DNA of 64,000 nt. It comes from Thermoanaerobaculia bacterium (GTDB lineage Bacteria; Acidobacteriota; Thermoanaerobaculia; Multivoradales; J023). Both the position numbers and the translations under genes were made by a program. Every line of letters begins with the position of its first letter. The stretch's first letter is position 1. Below are positions 1-9,123 of this stretch, piece by piece. The notes beneath the pieces were generated by a model. The model saw nothing but the letters and a program-made list of their open reading frames with translations, did no database searches and was not told the origin of the DNA. The stretch covers positions 1-64,000 of the forward strand of contig JAUIJL010000015.1 of assembly GCA_030431255.1 (NCBI GenBank). The letters are read 5' to 3'.

Positions 1-2962
1 TGGTCAGTAGGCGGCCCGCCGGGTCGTAGGTGTACTTGGTGATCCGGCCCAGCTGGTCGACTGAGGCTACGGTTCGACCCTCCGCGTCGAAGACGTTTCG
101 AGTGTGAGTGCCGTCGGCGTAGATCACTTGAGCCAAGCGACCCTGCTCGTCGTATTCCTGGATGGTCCCGCGGCCCCGCTCGTCGATTTGCTGGGTCACC
201 CGACCCAGCAAATCGTAGACGGTTTTCGTGGAGGTGCCGTCCGGGGCGGTGACGGTGACCACTCGGTCTAAATCATCATATTGGTAGCGGGTGACTAGGG
301 TTTCGAGCTCGCCGTTCCGCAGGGTGCGGGTGGTGGTCGAAGTCAGGCGATTGCCGTGGTCGTCGTAGGTGTGACTGGTGGAATGACCGAGGGCGTCGGT
401 TTCCTTCTCCACGTTGCCGTAGGCGTCGTATTCGAACGAGGTCACCTGGTCCAAGGCGTCGGTGATCGAGCCCAGCTCGCCGCGGCTGGTGTAGCCGAAG
501 TCTGTCTGCACATCCAAGGCGTCGCGCGTCCATTCCAGCTCGCCGTTGGATTTGTAGCGATTGGTGGTCGTGTGATTCAGCGGGTCGGTGATCGTTTCCG
601 GTAGACCGAGGATGTGGTAGGTGAACGACGTGACCTCGTTCAAGGGATTCTTGATCGACTTCAGATCGTTGGAGCCGAAATACTCATAGGTCGTGGTGTG
701 ACCCAGATCGTTCTTTTCCGTGCGCAAGAGATCGCGATCGTAGGTGCGGGTGGTCTTTTCGCCGTTCTCGTTGATTTCGAGCGTCACGTTGCCGCGCGGG
801 TCGTATTCCATCACTCGGGTGAAGCCGAGGCGGTTGGTGATCACCTCGCGACGACCCTCCAGGTCGTGGTCGAAGAGCATTTCGCGGCCTGAGGCGTCGA
901 TCATTTTCACCATGCGGCCGTTTTCGTCGTATTCCGTGCGCACGGCTCGGATGCCGTAGGCGTTGTGGATGTCTTCGAGGTAGTGATTTCGGTAAGTGAA
1001 GCTGGTTTCCGCCTCTGCGCGATCCGTGTGCAGGATTAAGTCGTTATTTCCATCGTAGCTGTAGATGTTGCGGTTGCCTCTGGGATCGACGATTTCTTCA
1101 ATTTCCCCGTCCGCTCCTCGGATGAATTCCACGCCTCGACCGCTGGAGTGGGTGATGCCGTCCGGGGTGATCTCTAGGGTGTTGCCGTGCAGGTCTTCGA
1201 GGTGGGTGACGCCGTCCTGGAGGTCCAGATGGAAGATTCGGCCGTCACGGGTGGTGAGCTTGACGTCGTCGGGCACGAAAGGCTGCTGGGTGTGGCGATC
1301 GAGCACCCCGTCGCTGTTGTTGGGGTAGAAGACCTCGGCATTGCCAAGGATTTCTAGGGTGGTGCCCGGCAGCGGGCCGTCGACCCATTCGAATTCGGCG
1401 TCGGCGATGCAACCGCCGATCAGGGTGCTCGGGCGCTTGAGCACCAGTCGGAAGCGATAGACCTCCTGGTCGGAGAGTCGGACCGTCGTCAAGTGGCTCT
1501 TGGTCTCTTGGACCACCGAGCACGGCAGACCCCACGGACCCGAGGTTGCCGGGATTTGCCAGCCGTCACCCGGCGGACGGTTGTTTTGGTAGAAGCCTTG
1601 GCGGATGTCGAGGGTCCAGCCCACGCCGAAGTCGCCGAGACGTTTGTCGCGGCTGTCGTAGGTGCGGAGGATGCGGATATCGAGGCCCGAAAGCGGGATC
1701 TGCAAGTCTACGAAGCTGAGGGTGAAGTGGCCAATTTTCATCTGCCCGTCGACCACCACAGAGATGCGATCCTCGACGATGCGTCCCAGACTGTCGACCG
1801 CCTCGAGCCTGAGCTCGTGCAGACCGTTGAGCAGCAAGGTGGGGTCGAAGGTGGCGAGCTTTTCACCCGCGCGAGGCTGGGACCCGCGAGCCAGCTCTTG
1901 CCAATCGGTTTGGCCGATCAAGCGTGTTGAAACACGCCAAAAGTCGAGCAGCGGGCTCGACACGTTGCCCAGCAAGTCCGTCGGCTCGGTGACCTCGCTG
2001 AGGTCGATCGGAGCGGCAAACGCCACCGTCGGGGCGTCACCTTGGTTCGGAATCTCCAGAGTCACGTCTTCGGTGACCAAGATCCAATAGCCCTTACCGA
2101 CCTCAAATACCTGAAGGTCGTTGGCCCAATCCGGCACGGTGACGTCGTGGATGGCCCAGGGATCCTCGGTGTCGGACGGGTCGTAGCCGTAGACCATCGA
2201 GTATTTGCCCCGGATGTCTTGAAGAGCGGTCTTGATGTGTCGGTTTTGACTCGCTGGGAAGCCGATCAGGTTCCAGCCCGTGCACAGCTGCCATGAGCTG
2301 GTCGTCGGAAGCTGTCCGGGGGATGGCAAGGCACCGGAAGCTGTGGCGTCGAGCCAGAGGCCTTGGGTTGGGTCGATGGCCGCGAGCGTGGAGCCGGACG
2401 GGTTTGCCGGATCGTAAACCTTCCATTTGTCGGTCGAGGGGGCGCAGGCGTCGTAGAACCAGACCGACGAATAGCTACCGTCGATGGGTGCGAAGACGTC
2501 GGACGGGGTGCTCGGGGTCGGCGTTTCCGGGATCGAGATCAGGTTCCACGAAGGCAGAAAAGGTAATGAGTCCAGGTCAGCTTTGGCGAAGGTCGTCGGT
2601 CCGGTCGGAGTGCGGCCGGCTGAGGTGCCACGCGTCTCAGAGACGGCGAAACTTGGGGGTGATGGTGGTGTCGGTCGGTCCGCCGGTTCTGAGACGGCAC
2701 CGAAAACGATGGGTGCAAGAGCTGCCGGAATGGGTGCCAAGCGTTTCGATGGGGCCACTTTCGACGACGCCGTCTGGTGCTCAGCGAGCTTCTTTAAGAT
2801 CCTCTCTTGCTCCCGCGCCTTTTCGCCGGCCCCGGCTTGCGGACGGGCCTCGGTGGTTCGACGCTCGCCGGCCATTTCCTGAAGAGCGAAGACCGGCGGA
2901 CCGTAGACACACATCCACAGGCAGAAGAGCTGCACGGCAAAACGCTTCAGGCCACGACCCAA
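1..2962 (-). CDS. Secreted RHS/YD-repeat protein, N-terminal ~987 residues (runs off left edge)
   Basis: Only the N-terminal part is visible. The frame stays open to base 1. A TTG at 2962 opens a likely signal peptide (Lys-Arg, then a hydrophobic run ending PPVFALQ). An in-frame ATG at 2914 is the fallback start; it would cut the signal peptide short. After a Pro/Ser/Ala-rich stretch come two copies of a W-N-L-I module (WNLISIPETP, then WNLIGFPAS about 90 residues later). A beta-rich region follows, with an RTYDSRD segment typical of the DUF6531/RHS entry domain. From about 1100 down to base 1 there are serial YD repeats (e.g. LGRITKYTYDPAGRLL). RHS proteins build large extracellular beta-cages and often carry a variable C-terminal effector, which lies outside the window. 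No Tc or T6SS gene is nearby. Confidence 0.85.
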   Translation of the reverse strand, partial: MGRGLKRFAVQLFCLWMCVYGPPVFALQEMAGERRTTEARPQAGAGEKAREQERILKKLAEHQTASSKVAPSKRLAPIPAALAPIVFGAVSEPADRPTPPSPPSFAVSETRGTSAGRTPTGPTTFAKADLDSLPFLPSWNLISIPETPTPSTPSDVFAPIDGSYSSVWFYDACAPSTDKWKVYDPANPSGSTLAAIDPTQGLWLDATASGALPSPGQLPTTSSWQLCTGWNLIGFPASQNRHIKTALQDIRGKYSMVYGYDPSDTEDPWAIHDVTVPDWANDLQVFEVGKGYWILVTEDVTLEIPNQGDAPTVAFAAPIDLSEVTEPTDLLGNVSSPLLDFWRVSTRLIGQTDWQELARGSQPRAGEKLATFDPTLLLNGLHELRLEAVDSLGRIVEDRISVVVDGQMKIGHFTLSFVDLQIPLSGLDIRILRTYDSRDKRLGDFGVGWTLDIRQGFYQNNRPPGDGWQIPATSGPWGLPCSVVQETKSHLTTVRLSDQEVYRFRLVLKRPSTLIGGCIADAEFEWVDGPLPGTTLEILGNAEVFYPNNSDGVLDRHTQQPFVPDDVKLTTRDGRIFHLDLQDGVTHLEDLHGNTLEITPDGITHSSGRGVEFIRGADGEIEEIVDPRGNRNIYSYDGNNDLILHTDRAEAETSFTYRNHYLEDIHNAYGIRAVRTEYDENGRMVKMIDASGREMLFDHDLEGRREVITNRLGFTRVMEYDPRGNVTLEINENGEKTTRTYDRDLLRTEKNDLGHTTTYEYFGSNDLKSIKNPLNEVTSFTYHILGLPETITDPLNHTTTNRYKSNGELEWTRDALDVQTDFGYTSRGELGSITDALDQVTSFEYDAYGNVEKETDALGHSTSHTYDDHGNRLTSTTTRTLRNGELETLVTRYQYDDLDRVVTVTAPDGTSTKTVYDLLGRVTQQIDERGRGTIQEYDEQGRLAQVIYADGTHTRNVFDAEGRTVASVDQLGRITKYTYDPAGRLLT

Positions 2963-3106
2963 GCTTGATACTTCATCTCCGTCTGTGATGCTGTGATGGC
3001 ACAGATTTTCGCATTCTTCAGTGATAGCTCATCCCCTTGAGACCGGAGCAAGGACTTACCCTAAGCTGACTCTTTCGCGTCTGGCTTTAGATGGTCTCGA
3101 CCCCGA

Positions 3107-4378
3107 CTAGGCGTTTTTCAGCTGAGCCCGGAAAGTGAACTTCACTCCGCCGAAGCTGATCAGGTCGCCGTTTTTCAGCTGGGTGATGGAGACGGGTCGT
3201 CCGTTGACGGTGGTGCCGTTGGTGGAAGCTAGGTCTTTCAGGGTGTAGAGCTCGGGACCACCGATGTCCAGCTGGGCGTGTTTTGAGGAGACACGCGGAT
3301 CTCTGATGGCCATGCCGTGATCACCGCGGCCGATCAGCAGCGGCGTTTTGGTGACCATGAATCTCCGGCCGGCTTGGGGGCCTTCGGTCAGCTCGAGGCC
3401 GACCTGAACGTATTGGAACGGGTCGACTGCGGATCGTTGGGAGTGAAAGCCGGCCGCGCCCAAATCGGCGACGGTCATGTCGCCGTCCACTTCATCCAAC
3501 AAGCTGGACGTGCCGCCGAAGGGCTTGGGCGCTGTGCGGACCTCGGCGGCGAGCTCTTGCAGTTGATCGACCCTTGGAGCCCCCATGCCCCGGTGGGGAG
3601 TAGGGTTTGGGCTTTTTGGGCGACCTGTGGCTGGCGAGCTCATGGCGGGCTGAGGTGCGGCCGGCTGAGGTGCGGCCGGCTGAGGCGCGGCCGGCTGAGG
3701 TGCGGCCGGCTGAGGGGTGGCTGCTTGAGGAACGGCCGACTGGGGAGCGGCGGCCCGAGGAGGTCCGCCGGTGATTTCCGACAGGTCTTTGATCGGATTG
3801 CCGGGCATGCTCGAAACGGAGAGCTCCAGCTGGAAGGGTGCCAAGTGGAGCCGGAGGGCCGCGCCCGGTTGGACCTGGGCCGACGGCACAGATTGAGATC
3901 CCACGGGCAGGGCGAATCCCTCCATGCCCGAGACCGCAAAACCGCTATCGTTCCGGCGGACTTCGATGGCATGGATGGGCATCGAGGTGTTGGGCAGCCT
4001 CAGATGGCATGGGCCGCTTCCGATGACGAAGATCTTGGAGCCGAGATCGAAGGTGCCGTTGATTTCCCCGTCCGGCCCTTTGACCACCACGTTGAGGGAG
4101 CTGGGTGTGTGGGCCGGCCGAGCCGGGAGCGGTACTTTTTCGGTGGCCCCGGCCCCAACAGCACGGCCCGTAGGCGCTCCGGTAGCGCTTCGAAACTTTC
4201 TTAGGTCAACCCGCGATGGTGGCAAGCTTCCGCCCGCTTGGGAGCCCGGCATGGGCACCCAAGAGCTACGGCAGGCGGGGCACAGCAGGGTATGGCCCTG
4301 GATGTGGGGTTGGTAGACGTCGGGCACCGAGTAGCGAGCGGCACAGCTAGGGCAGTGGAGCGAGAGAAATTCGGCCAC
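3107..4378 (-). CDS. Zinc-ribbon and FHA-domain protein
   Basis: 423 residues from a GTG start with AGGAG six bases upstream. The N-terminus holds a four-cysteine ribbon (C9-x2-C12 and C33-x2-C36) like the MJ0042-type zinc finger found on many delta-proteobacterial and acidobacterial regulators. Residues ~95-190 resemble a divergent FHA-like beta-sandwich. Residues ~210-245 are a PAAPQ pentapeptide repeat linker. Residues ~335-420 form a canonical FHA domain with the GR-G loop, S-S-K-H and S-T-N-G-T motifs that bind phosphothreonine. The likely role is as a cytoplasmic phosphoprotein adaptor. No Ser/Thr kinase is visible nearby, so the partner is unknown. Confidence 0.85.
   Translation of the reverse strand: MAEFLSLHCPSCAARYSVPDVYQPHIQGHTLLCPACRSSWVPMPGSQAGGSLPPSRVDLRKFRSATGAPTGRAVGAGATEKVPLPARPAHTPSSLNVVVKGPDGEINGTFDLGSKIFVIGSGPCHLRLPNTSMPIHAIEVRRNDSGFAVSGMEGFALPVGSQSVPSAQVQPGAALRLHLAPFQLELSVSSMPGNPIKDLSEITGGPPRAAAPQSAVPQAATPQPAAPQPAAPQPAAPQPAAPQPAMSSPATGRPKSPNPTPHRGMGAPRVDQLQELAAEVRTAPKPFGGTSSLLDEVDGDMTVADLGAAGFHSQRSAVDPFQYVQVGLELTEGPQAGRRFMVTKTPLLIGRGDHGMAIRDPRVSSKHAQLDIGGPELYTLKDLASTNGTTVNGRPVSITQLKNGDLISFGGVKFTFRAQLKNA
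3648..3715. repeat. 15-bp in-frame tandem repeat (PAAPQ linker)
   Basis: About 4.5 copies of a 15-bp unit (GGCTGAGGTGCGGCC on the plus strand, one base varying between copies). They encode the Pro-Ala-Ala-Pro-Gln linker of the FHA protein. The length is a multiple of three, so copy-number change would keep the frame and only alter linker length. Confidence 0.85.
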
Positions 4379-4452
4379 GGGCAGCTCCTGGTCAAGAAAA
4401 GAGATTGGGAATTATAGCCCTATGTCTATCGGAGGAGCGAGCGAGTAAGCCT

Positions 4453-5589
4453 TTAGGAGTCGTTCATGTGCCGGCGAAGCACCTCACGAGCTCGGTCGGC
4501 GATCTTTGGCCAGCGAAATTCCTCGGCCACTGCACGGACGGAGTCGGGACGGAAGGACTGCCGCTGATCTACGAACCGCAGGATGCCCTCGGCAATGGTG
4601 TCCGGAGTGGAGCGGTCGATCAGCAGACCGTTGACCCCGTCTCGTACCGCGTCCGTGGCACCGCCCTCTCGGCTGCAGATCACCGGCGCTCCGCCGGCGG
4701 ATGCCTCCATGTAGACGATGCCGAAGCCTTCGACGTCTTTTTCGGTGGCTCGGGAGGCCAACACGAAGAGGTCGGTGTGGCGATAGGCGGCCAAGAGCTG
4801 CTCGAAGCTGACGCTGCCGGTGAAGGTGACCCGGTCCGCGAGGCCGAGCTCTTGTGCCAGGGCTTCCAATCGTGGGCGATCATCTCCATCTCCGACCACG
4901 GTGTAAGTCCACGGAAACCGGTCGCCGATCTGCTCCAGGGCCCTCAGCACGCCGTCGACATTCTTACGCCGGGTGTGTCGGCTGATCCGAGTGACCGTCA
5001 GGATTCTCAGGGAGGCGTCGGGCGCCGGCTCGTTGGGTTGAAAAAACGCGTCGGCGACGCCGGGAAATACCACCGAGACGCGGTCGCTGGACAACCCCAG
5101 CCGCTCTTCGATCAAAGCCGCGGTTTGATGGCTGTTGGTCAGCACGTGTCGCACCTGGTTGAGGTGGGAGAGAATCGCCCGTCGCCGCAGACGATGGCGG
5201 AGCTCGGCCACGTAAGGTCGCCGAAAGGCTTCGAGCCATCGGGGACCACAGGCGAGCCATGGATTGATGAAATCGTTGCCGTGGAGATAGCAGAAGAACG
5301 GTTTCGTCAGGCGAGACGCCAGTGGAATCAGACCGGCGTTTAAGGCCAGCCACATATCGATTTGCTGCTCATCCGCCGCGAGCAGAGGGAGGTCGCGGTG
5401 GGGCCGACCGGAGATGTTGTCGATGTGGGGGAACGAAAAGGTCGGGGGCTCGGAGGTTTTCCCCCGGCTGTGGAAGGAATAGACCCTGATGTGATCCTGC
5501 GAGGCCAACGACTGGGTCAGCCCTTTAGCCAGCTCCGCCATTCCCCCGAGCATTGGGGGAAACTCAGGGGCGATGACTCCAATTCTCAT
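4453..5589 (-). CDS. GT4-family glycosyltransferase
   Basis: 378 residues, GT-B fold. The N-terminus MRIGVIAPEFPPMLGGMAE is the usual Gly-rich acceptor-side start. The C-terminal half has the GT4 E-x7-E motif (E-GFGIVYM-E) that contacts the nucleotide-sugar. Good SD (AGGAGAGG) before the ATG. It is transcribed away from the polysaccharide operon that begins at 6126 and is probably part of the same biosynthetic locus. Donor and acceptor cannot be told from sequence. Confidence 0.88.
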   Translation of the reverse strand: MRIGVIAPEFPPMLGGMAELAKGLTQSLASQDHIRVYSFHSRGKTSEPPTFSFPHIDNISGRPHRDLPLLAADEQQIDMWLALNAGLIPLASRLTKPFFCYLHGNDFINPWLACGPRWLEAFRRPYVAELRHRLRRRAILSHLNQVRHVLTNSHQTAALIEERLGLSSDRVSVVFPGVADAFFQPNEPAPDASLRILTVTRISRHTRRKNVDGVLRALEQIGDRFPWTYTVVGDGDDRPRLEALAQELGLADRVTFTGSVSFEQLLAAYRHTDLFVLASRATEKDVEGFGIVYMEASAGGAPVICSREGGATDAVRDGVNGLLIDRSTPDTIAEGILRFVDQRQSFRPDSVRAVAEEFRWPKIADRAREVLRRHMNDS

Positions 5590-6125
5590 GGATACCTCTC
5601 CTAGTATGAATCGACAAAAGAGAATGCTAAGCCCGATGTCTCAAAAAGTCCAATAGGAGCCGGCGGCGGGTTTCCGTTCGCCATCTCGGCTCGACGGGCA
5701 AATCGTGTTGCTTCTCGGAACCCGAGGGGATGGAGAGGCCGATCTTCGAACGGCCTTGATCATCGTTCGCCTCGAATTCTGGCCCATGCTAATCTTAATG
5801 CTGCGACTCACTTTTGCTGCGTGCAAGCGGGGGGAGCCGAGTCTCTTGTGACGGTGTGTTTTTCTCGATTTCGCGACAATTCAAGTCGAGCGTCGGGGAG
5901 CCCGGAGGGCCGATTCACGGATGTTGTTTCGTTGACAAGATCGTTGGTTATTCGGTAAATTTTACTGACGTTATTTCTGCTTTCAGGGGTTCTGGACAAT
6001 ATACCGCTTCTTTTTGGACAGTCCATCGGCAGGCTCAAATGCCCAAAGGCAGGGTCGACGGCAGTACGTCGATGGCTTGGAGCGCGCTAAAAGGGCCGGA
6101 GATGTCCGAATCCTAGGTGAATCTG
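5590..6125. other. Intergenic region between divergent sugar genes
   Basis: 536 bp between the leftward GT4 gene and the rightward polysaccharide operon. No convincing ORF. It is less GC-rich at 5920-6010, where a sigma-70-like promoter is visible. The remaining ~150 bp before the first gene is an untranslated leader with no motif I can name. Confidence 0.6.
5932..5961 (+). promoter_or_regulatory. Probable sigma-70 promoter of the polysaccharide operon
   Basis: A perfect -35 TTGACA (5932-5937) is followed after 17-18 bp by GTAAAT/TAAATT. This lies in an AT-rich pocket about 165 bp before the first start codon. Confidence 0.55.
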
Positions 6126-8030
6126 ATGAATGATGCGCGGCGCCAGCTTCTGCACGAGATGTTCAAGCTGGTGGATTTGGTCATCATGATGGTGGCCTTC
6201 GTTTTGGCTGTGTGGGTGTCTCTAAATCCCAGTGCCCCGGAAGTGGTGAGCACGGGCTCGGACGAGGACGTTTTACCCGTGCAGCTCGCCGGCGCCGACG
6301 AGCGGGAGTTTCCATCGGCCGGGTTAGCCGATCTCGATCCCGCGACTGAGCCATCGAGCTCTTCCATGGCCGGCCCACGGTCGGAGACTGAATCGGTTGG
6401 GCCGGAAGACCTCTCGTCGATGAGCTCGGAATCCCGAGAAGCGCCGAGCTCCACTCAGCTCCAGGGTGTTCTTTCCTCGGAGCCCACAGGCGAGCCCGAT
6501 CCGACGGCGTCAAGGGCACCGCCCGCCAACACGCCCACCGAGTCCTTCCTGGTGAATTGGTGGCGTGAGCACGTCAAGAAATACGATCAAGCTGAAGCCG
6601 AGGCCGCGGAGCCGGATCGAGTGGAAGCGGTCTTGCGCCGAATCACCGTCGGCAACGTCTTCTTCGTCATGGCGATGCTGATCGTTTGGCACGCCGCGCT
6701 GAAGGGGCGAAGTCTCTACAACTCTCGCCGCTTGGATTCGACCCTCGGCGAGGTCCTCGACGTTTTGCGCGCCGGGTTTCTAGCCTCTTTGGTGGTCAGC
6801 GCCGTGGCCAATCCGGTCTTGCAAGCCAAGGGTCTGGACATCGATCCCGCCAGCTTCACCGTCCATTTCTTCCTCTTCGCCATCGGCACGACGGTGATCG
6901 TCAGGGTTTTGGTCCGACGTCTACTGGAATATATGCGGCTTCGCGGGCGAAATCTGCGGGCCGTGCTGATCATCGGCACCAACCATCGGGCCTTGCGATT
7001 CGCCAAGGCGATCGAGGCTCGGCCCGAGCTGGGTTATTACGTGGTCGGCTTCGTGGACGAGGAGTGGGACGGCATTGCGGGATTCAAGAAGGGCGGGCAC
7101 AAGCTCGTGGCCGGCCTGAAAGATCTGAGCTCCTACATCGCCAATCATGTGGTGGACGAGGTCGTGGTGGCCCTGCCGGTTTCCAGCGCCTATATCTACT
7201 CGTCGAGAATCGTCAGCCTGTGCCAAGAGCAGGGTTTGACGGTCCGCTTCGTGTCCCAGATTTTCGATTCGAGACTGGCGAAGGGCAAGCTGGACGTCTT
7301 CGACAACGAGCCGATGCTTTCTTTGGAGGGCACTCCCGACGAGAGCTTCAGCAATTTGTTCAAGCGCATGATGGACCGCTTCGCGGCGGCCGTATTGCTC
7401 TTCCTGCTGGCGCCCCTCTTCCTCTTGGTCGCGGCGGTGATCAAGCTGACGTCCAAAGGTCCGGTATTTTTCATCCAGCAGAGGGTGGGCCTGAACAAAC
7501 GCATGTTCGGGGTTTACAAATTCCGAACCATGGTGGAAGACGCCGAGGAGCGGCTGAAGGAGCTCGAGCATTTGAACGAGGTCTCAGGTCCCGTCTTCAA
7601 GTTGGAAAAAGATCCACGGTTGACCCCGATCGGCGATTTCTTGCGACGAACCAGTATCGACGAGCTGCCCCAGCTCATCAACGTGCTTCTGGGTGATATG
7701 AGCTTGGTGGGGCCGCGACCCCTGCCGGAACGCGACTATCGGGGTTTCGACACCGATGCCCATCGGCGCCGCTTGAGCGTGCGGCCCGGCATTACCTGCA
7801 CCTGGCAGGTGTCCGGCCGGAACTCGATTCCCTTTGAGCAGTGGATGCAAATGGACTTGGACTACATCGACAACTGGTCGATCTGGCTGGATTTCAAGCT
7901 GTTGCTACAGACGATTCCGGTGGTCTTGGGACCGTTGCTGTTCTTCCGCAAGGGCGAGTTCATGAAAGGTAAGGATCAAATCCAAGACGCGGAAACGGTG
8001 CCTTCGAATTCCGCGGGACAAGGCAGCTGA
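6126..8030 (+). CDS. Polyprenyl-phosphate hexose-1-phosphate transferase (polysaccharide initiation)
   Basis: 634 residues from ATG 6126, chosen because AGGTGA lies five bases upstream; a GTG at 6117 lacks an SD. It is a WcaJ/EpsE-type initiating enzyme that moves a hexose-1-phosphate from UDP-sugar to undecaprenyl phosphate at the inner membrane. Architecture: TM1 at ~15-35; a ~125-residue acidic Ser/Pro/Glu-rich segment; TM2-4 at ~175-265; a CoA-binding-like Rossmann domain (VLIIGTNHRA); TM5; and a catalytic PHPT domain with KFRTM, VGPRP and GITCTWQVSGRN. The long insertion between TM1 and TM2 is unusual for the family. It heads the operon. Confidence 0.92.
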   Translation: MNDARRQLLHEMFKLVDLVIMMVAFVLAVWVSLNPSAPEVVSTGSDEDVLPVQLAGADEREFPSAGLADLDPATEPSSSSMAGPRSETESVGPEDLSSMSSESREAPSSTQLQGVLSSEPTGEPDPTASRAPPANTPTESFLVNWWREHVKKYDQAEAEAAEPDRVEAVLRRITVGNVFFVMAMLIVWHAALKGRSLYNSRRLDSTLGEVLDVLRAGFLASLVVSAVANPVLQAKGLDIDPASFTVHFFLFAIGTTVIVRVLVRRLLEYMRLRGRNLRAVLIIGTNHRALRFAKAIEARPELGYYVVGFVDEEWDGIAGFKKGGHKLVAGLKDLSSYIANHVVDEVVVALPVSSAYIYSSRIVSLCQEQGLTVRFVSQIFDSRLAKGKLDVFDNEPMLSLEGTPDESFSNLFKRMMDRFAAAVLLFLLAPLFLLVAAVIKLTSKGPVFFIQQRVGLNKRMFGVYKFRTMVEDAEERLKELEHLNEVSGPVFKLEKDPRLTPIGDFLRRTSIDELPQLINVLLGDMSLVGPRPLPERDYRGFDTDAHRRRLSVRPGITCTWQVSGRNSIPFEQWMQMDLDYIDNWSIWLDFKLLLQTIPVVLGPLLFFRKGEFMKGKDQIQDAETVPSNSAGQGS

Positions 8031-8077
8031 CGCTCTAAGAGCCCACTAAAATCACCCCTCGATAGTAGGAGTTTCAT

Positions 8078-9031
8078 ATGCCCATTCCCGAGCTCGATGG
8101 TGTTTCGGTGCTTGTGACCGGAGGCGCCGGCTTCATTGGTGGACATCTGGTGGAAGAGCTGATCCGGTGCGGAGCCAAGGTTAAGGTCCTGGACGACCTG
8201 AGCACCGGCCTGGCCTCGAATTTGGAGTCGGTGCTCGATCAGATCGAATTCATCGAGGGAGACTTGCGGGATCGCTCGGATTGCGCCAAAGCCTGTGACG
8301 GCGTGGATACGATTTTTCATCAAGCGGCTCTGGGCTCGGTGCCTCGATCCGTCAAAGACCCGGCCTTGAGCTTGGCGGTCAATGTGGGTGGGACCTCGAA
8401 TCTATTTACCGCCGCCCGGGATCACGGAGCGCGGCGGATCGTCTTTGCCTCGTCGTCCAGCGTCTACGGTGACACGCCGACCCTGCCGAAGCGAGAAGGC
8501 GAGGAAGGCGACGTGCTCTCGCCTTACGCCATGTCCAAGCTGATGTGCGAGCAACTGGCGGAAATTTTTCAGCGCTGTTATCAGATGGAAATCATCGGTC
8601 TGCGGTACTTCAATGTATTCGGTCCCAGGCAGCGTCCCGACGGCCCCTACGCAGCGGTGATACCTCGCTTTTTCGCGGCCTATCACTCCGGCACCGCACC
8701 CACGATTTTCGGCGACGGCGAGCAAAGCCGTGACTTTACCTATGTCGGTGATGCGGTGCGCGCCAACCTCTTGGCGGCGGGAGCTCCGGCCGAAGCTTGT
8801 GGGCGCTCGTACAATGTGGCGGGCGGAAAGCGGGTGAGCCTCAACCAGCTCTGGAAGCTCATCCGCGACTTGGTGGGCGGTGGCCCCGAGCCGGAATACG
8901 GAGATCCTCGTCCCGGTGATGTCCGCCACTCCCTGGCCGATCTGGAGGCCGTGGGAGCGGGTCTGGGTTTCGAGCCGGAGGTGGGGATCGACCAAGGCCT
9001 GGCCATGACGTCTGAAGGTTACCGGCAGTGA
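8078..9031 (+). CDS. WbpP-like NAD-dependent sugar epimerase
   Basis: 317-residue extended SDR enzyme. The dinucleotide loop is GGAGFIGG at 15-22, the catalytic pair is Tyr150/Lys154 (Y-AMS-K), and the SSSSVYG strand is present. HQAALGSVPRSV is characteristic of UDP-HexNAc C4-epimerases such as WbpP/TviC, so UDP-GlcNAc/UDP-GalNAc (or the uronic acids) are the likely substrates. SD TAGGAG before the ATG. It supplies a nucleotide sugar to the neighbouring transferases. Confidence 0.9.
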   Translation: MPIPELDGVSVLVTGGAGFIGGHLVEELIRCGAKVKVLDDLSTGLASNLESVLDQIEFIEGDLRDRSDCAKACDGVDTIFHQAALGSVPRSVKDPALSLAVNVGGTSNLFTAARDHGARRIVFASSSSVYGDTPTLPKREGEEGDVLSPYAMSKLMCEQLAEIFQRCYQMEIIGLRYFNVFGPRQRPDGPYAAVIPRFFAAYHSGTAPTIFGDGEQSRDFTYVGDAVRANLLAAGAPAEACGRSYNVAGGKRVSLNQLWKLIRDLVGGGPEPEYGDPRPGDVRHSLADLEAVGAGLGFEPEVGIDQGLAMTSEGYRQ

Positions 9032-9111
9032 GCCCGAGCCGCTGATCCTGGATCTGCGCGGATTTGTCGAGTCTTCCGGGCAGGGCACGACAAGGCCCTG
9101 GCTTCAGATGA

Positions 9112-9117
9112 TAGGCT
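9112..9117 (+). promoter_or_regulatory. Possible -10 element of a leaderless transcript
   Basis: TAGGCT lies six bases before the ATG at 9124, which has no SD. The spacing suits transcription starting at the start codon. Single-site evidence only. Confidence 0.25.
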
Positions 9118-9123
9118 AAACTT

